Shown here in pieces: positions 7,073 to 9,247 of a DNA stretch of 9,247 nt (within the stretch, counting starts at the first letter, position 1; every line of letters starts with the position of its first letter). The translations under genes and the position numbers were made by a program. The stretch covers positions 1-9,247 of the forward strand of contig CAJWXO010000041.1 of the NCBI GenBank assembly GCA_913049755.1, written 5' to 3'. The notes beneath the pieces were generated by a model. The model was not told where the DNA came from. It saw nothing but the letters and a program-made list of their open reading frames with translations, and searched no databases. Source of the DNA: an uncultured Cryomorphaceae bacterium. Lineage in GTDB: Bacteria; Bacteroidota; Bacteroidia; Flavobacteriales; Schleiferiaceae.

Positions 7073-9247
7073 TTAATAACCCCATTTACCACTGTATCGA
7101 TTATAACCGTCTATCCCTATTTTGATACGAAAACCTACAGGAATAGGTGATCCTGGAGTCATAACATAATAGAATCCATATCTAAGCATTCCATCAAAAA
7201 ATTTAAAGGGCTTCTCCAGCCCAAAGAAAGTTTCAATTTGAGTTTTATTTAATGACGGAATATAAAGAGCAGAACCTCCCACTGCTATCTCAAAATTGAG
7301 AATATTTAGTAAAGGTATTTGTTGGAAAAGAGCGCCTTGGAAATGATGAATGCCGTATAATTCAATATAAGAACGAGCAGTATGATAGGTGCTATCTAAA
7401 GCCTGAAAACTATTTATTGGATTCGAAAATAAATACTGATCAGACCCTCTGAAAAACTTGTGCTCAATAAAACGAATACTATCTAAATTCGAACCCAGAA
7501 AACTTCCAGCACCAACAGACCAATTCGAATAGCCAAGTCGTGGCCATTGAATATGATCAAAAGCGTTTACTCGCAACAAATTATAATTTACATCAGACCC
7601 CAGCCATTTCGGGATCCCCTTGCGATACTCCAATGCTATAGTGGGATATTTGCTTCCAAGAAGTAGTTTCCTATTTTTTTTCATGATGTAGCGTTGCCTG
7701 TGACGGTATTGAATTTCTATTCCAGCAATGGAGACCGTGTAATCAGGAAAATATTGGGGAGGATTAATCTCACCAAGCAGATCATCCCAACTAGAATTCA
7801 AAGTCAAATTAGATATCGAACTTCTTTTTGAATAATCATAAGTCAATCGAACAAACAGACCATTTATGAGCTCAAAGCGATGCATTAAGTTTATAAATTG
7901 TCTTCTAGCAAAATTTCGCCTAGCAAAAGTTCCCAATATAGATTCATATGTATTTATCATCATATAATCATCTCCTACAGCTAACTCTAACTCTTTAAAT
8001 GACTTTGGGTTATATAGATAATTAACAGATAGCTCACCCCGTAAGTCCTGATTAGCATATCCATAATTTGCATAACCCGAGAATGTCAAACGTTTATCAT
8101 TTTTAAAAATGCGCCTAAATTCGGATCCTACCTGTTGACGCCATCCTCCAATCCCTGCTGGATTAAATTGGTTAATCAGAGGATCGAGGTAAAACCGATA
8201 ACCCTTTTTTCGGGAGCGAAAAGAAATTCCAGAGAAAAGCGGTTCATACCAATGTAGTTTGTTTACAAAAGCATCTACACTATCGACGTATTGATCACTG
8301 TCGAAATATAAAATGAGACTATCTTGTTTAGATACAAATTCTTTTTCAGCAATAGCCAGAGGTATTTTCCTCAAATTGCTCCAATCACTATCATCAATAT
8401 CATAAGCATTTTCAGCATAAGACCTTATTGCTAACCCTAATTTTTTTCTCGACAAATTTTCATTCAAAATAAAATCACTGTGAATCACTTTAATCGATCC
8501 CGTATCCGATTTCAAATACCAATCAAAATATCTTTCATTAACTAATGATGCACCAGATATTGACTGAATATACTTTTGGGTAATCTTTAATCCGTCTAAA
8601 TCAAATAAAGAGGTTTTGTGGGGCTCCAGAATACTCTCCTCCAAAATCCAGCCATCTTGTTGAATCTTTAATATGCCTTTGATAAAATTTCGTTTTTTTG
8701 ATTCAAATTCAATGTGATAAGTGAAGTTGCCAGGCTGACCCGCGATAGATCTCAATTTGAATTTATAGTTCAAAAAAGCATCAAAACTTAATGGGCTAGG
8801 AATCTTATTGGCTATTATTTTGGGCAAACTAATAGTATTTGAAAATAAATCGATGTTCCCATCACCATATCCTTGATAAAAATGCTGACCAATATTCAAC
8901 TCACCTTGAGAGGGAATAACTTCATCACCTCCGATTTCAATTTCAAAGTATAGATTAATACTAAAATCTTTATCGTCTGACGAATGGTCATCAATAGCAA
9001 CAATAAAATCTCGGTATTCGTCTGGTCTTTTATAGCTTGAATAACTTAAAAATTCAAGAAGGGATAAATCATCTCCTTCCTGATATGAACTTTTAACATA
9101 TGTTGAACATTGGATAGTTTTTGAAAGTATTTGCTGCGCTGATCGTTTAGAAATTAATTTACCAATCACTTCTTTTGCAATGTCCACGGACTCAGCTGTA
9201 ACCAATGCTTGTTCAAGTTGGATAACATTGTTTTTCGTGTTATTTGT
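7073..9247 (-). CDS. DUF5686-family outer-membrane beta-barrel protein (5' end outside window)
   Basis: The frame is open from the right edge to the TAA at 7073-7075, giving 724 codons without a start. A TTG at 9203-9205 could pass as a start but is internal: the 14 codons before it read on smoothly, and no signal peptide follows it. The AESVDIAKEVIGKLISKR segment matches the start of the DUF5686 domain after a carboxypeptidase-regulatory-like beta-sandwich, so the missing part should hold a signal peptide and that domain. The rest is rich in alternating aromatic strands typical of a barrel. HHFQGALFQQIPLL (about 7310-7356) is a DUF5686 hallmark, and the protein ends in an aromatic residue (GKWGY). 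The family is common in Bacteroidota and probably sits in the outer membrane; its function is unknown. It lies upstream of the isomerase on the same strand. The family call comes from motif memory and would be settled by a Pfam search. Confidence 0.8.
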   Translation of the reverse strand, partial: TNNTKNNVIQLEQALVTAESVDIAKEVIGKLISKRSAQQILSKTIQCSTYVKSSYQEGDDLSLLEFLSYSSYKRPDEYRDFIVAIDDHSSDDKDFSINLYFEIEIGGDEVIPSQGELNIGQHFYQGYGDGNIDLFSNTISLPKIIANKIPSPLSFDAFLNYKFKLRSIAGQPGNFTYHIEFESKKRNFIKGILKIQQDGWILEESILEPHKTSLFDLDGLKITQKYIQSISGASLVNERYFDWYLKSDTGSIKVIHSDFILNENLSRKKLGLAIRSYAENAYDIDDSDWSNLRKIPLAIAEKEFVSKQDSLILYFDSDQYVDSVDAFVNKLHWYEPLFSGISFRSRKKGYRFYLDPLINQFNPAGIGGWRQQVGSEFRRIFKNDKRLTFSGYANYGYANQDLRGELSVNYLYNPKSFKELELAVGDDYMMINTYESILGTFARRNFARRQFINLMHRFELINGLFVRLTYDYSKRSSISNLTLNSSWDDLLGEINPPQYFPDYTVSIAGIEIQYRHRQRYIMKKNRKLLLGSKYPTIALEYRKGIPKWLGSDVNYNLLRVNAFDHIQWPRLGYSNWSVGAGSFLGSNLDSIRFIEHKFFRGSDQYLFSNPINSFQALDSTYHTARSYIELYGIHHFQGALFQQIPLLNILNFEIAVGGSALYIPSLNKTQIETFFGLEKPFKFFDGMLRYGFYYVMTPGSPIPVGFRIKIGIDGYNRYSGKWGY

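Noticed and set aside
9203..9205. TTG at 9203-9205 (minus strand) as start of the DUF5686 gene
   Set aside because: The frame is open to the window edge and no signal peptide follows, whereas an outer-membrane protein needs one.

Overview
The window looks like ordinary chromosomal DNA from a member of the Bacteroidota, probably an environmental lineage; I cannot name the class. The evidence is AT-rich DNA, starts with almost no Shine-Dalgarno pairing, TAnnTTTG-like promoter boxes, an outer-membrane protein of the Bacteroidota DUF5686 type, and a double-parvulin periplasmic isomerase with the C-terminal half typical of that phylum. There are seven genes. Two run off the edges: the von Willebrand factor A (VWA) gene on the left and the DUF5686 gene on the right. 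I see no RNA gene, insertion sequence, CRISPR array, attachment site or long repeat, and no gene-free stretch longer than 98 bases.

Layout. Positions 1-3178 read rightward: a VWA protein with an intact metal-binding (MIDAS) site, a magnesium-chelatase-type AAA+ ATPase joined to it by an ATGA overlap, and then, after 38 bases, a lipoprotein esterase of the LpqC/feruloyl-esterase type. Positions 3189-9247 read leftward. In transcription order they are the DUF5686 outer-membrane protein, a 98-base gap holding a possible promoter, a SurA/PrsA-like peptidylprolyl isomerase, a FabH-like ketoacyl-ACP synthase III, and a divergent FabI-like enoyl-ACP reductase. The two blocks converge with only 10 bases between stop codons.

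How the genes may work together. The VWA and AAA+ proteins should form a metal- and ATP-dependent remodelling pair comparable to BchD/BchI and MoxR-VWA systems; the client is unknown. DUF5686 and the isomerase both point to outer-membrane protein assembly. The synthase and reductase catalyse the first and last steps of a fatty-acid elongation cycle. They sit together without acyl carrier protein, ketoreductase, dehydratase, plsX or rpmF in view, so they look like a specialised acyl-chain pair rather than the housekeeping genes. The reductase has lost recognisable FabI active-site loop residues, which makes this pair the most interesting part of the window. I found no clear sign of a wholly new system.
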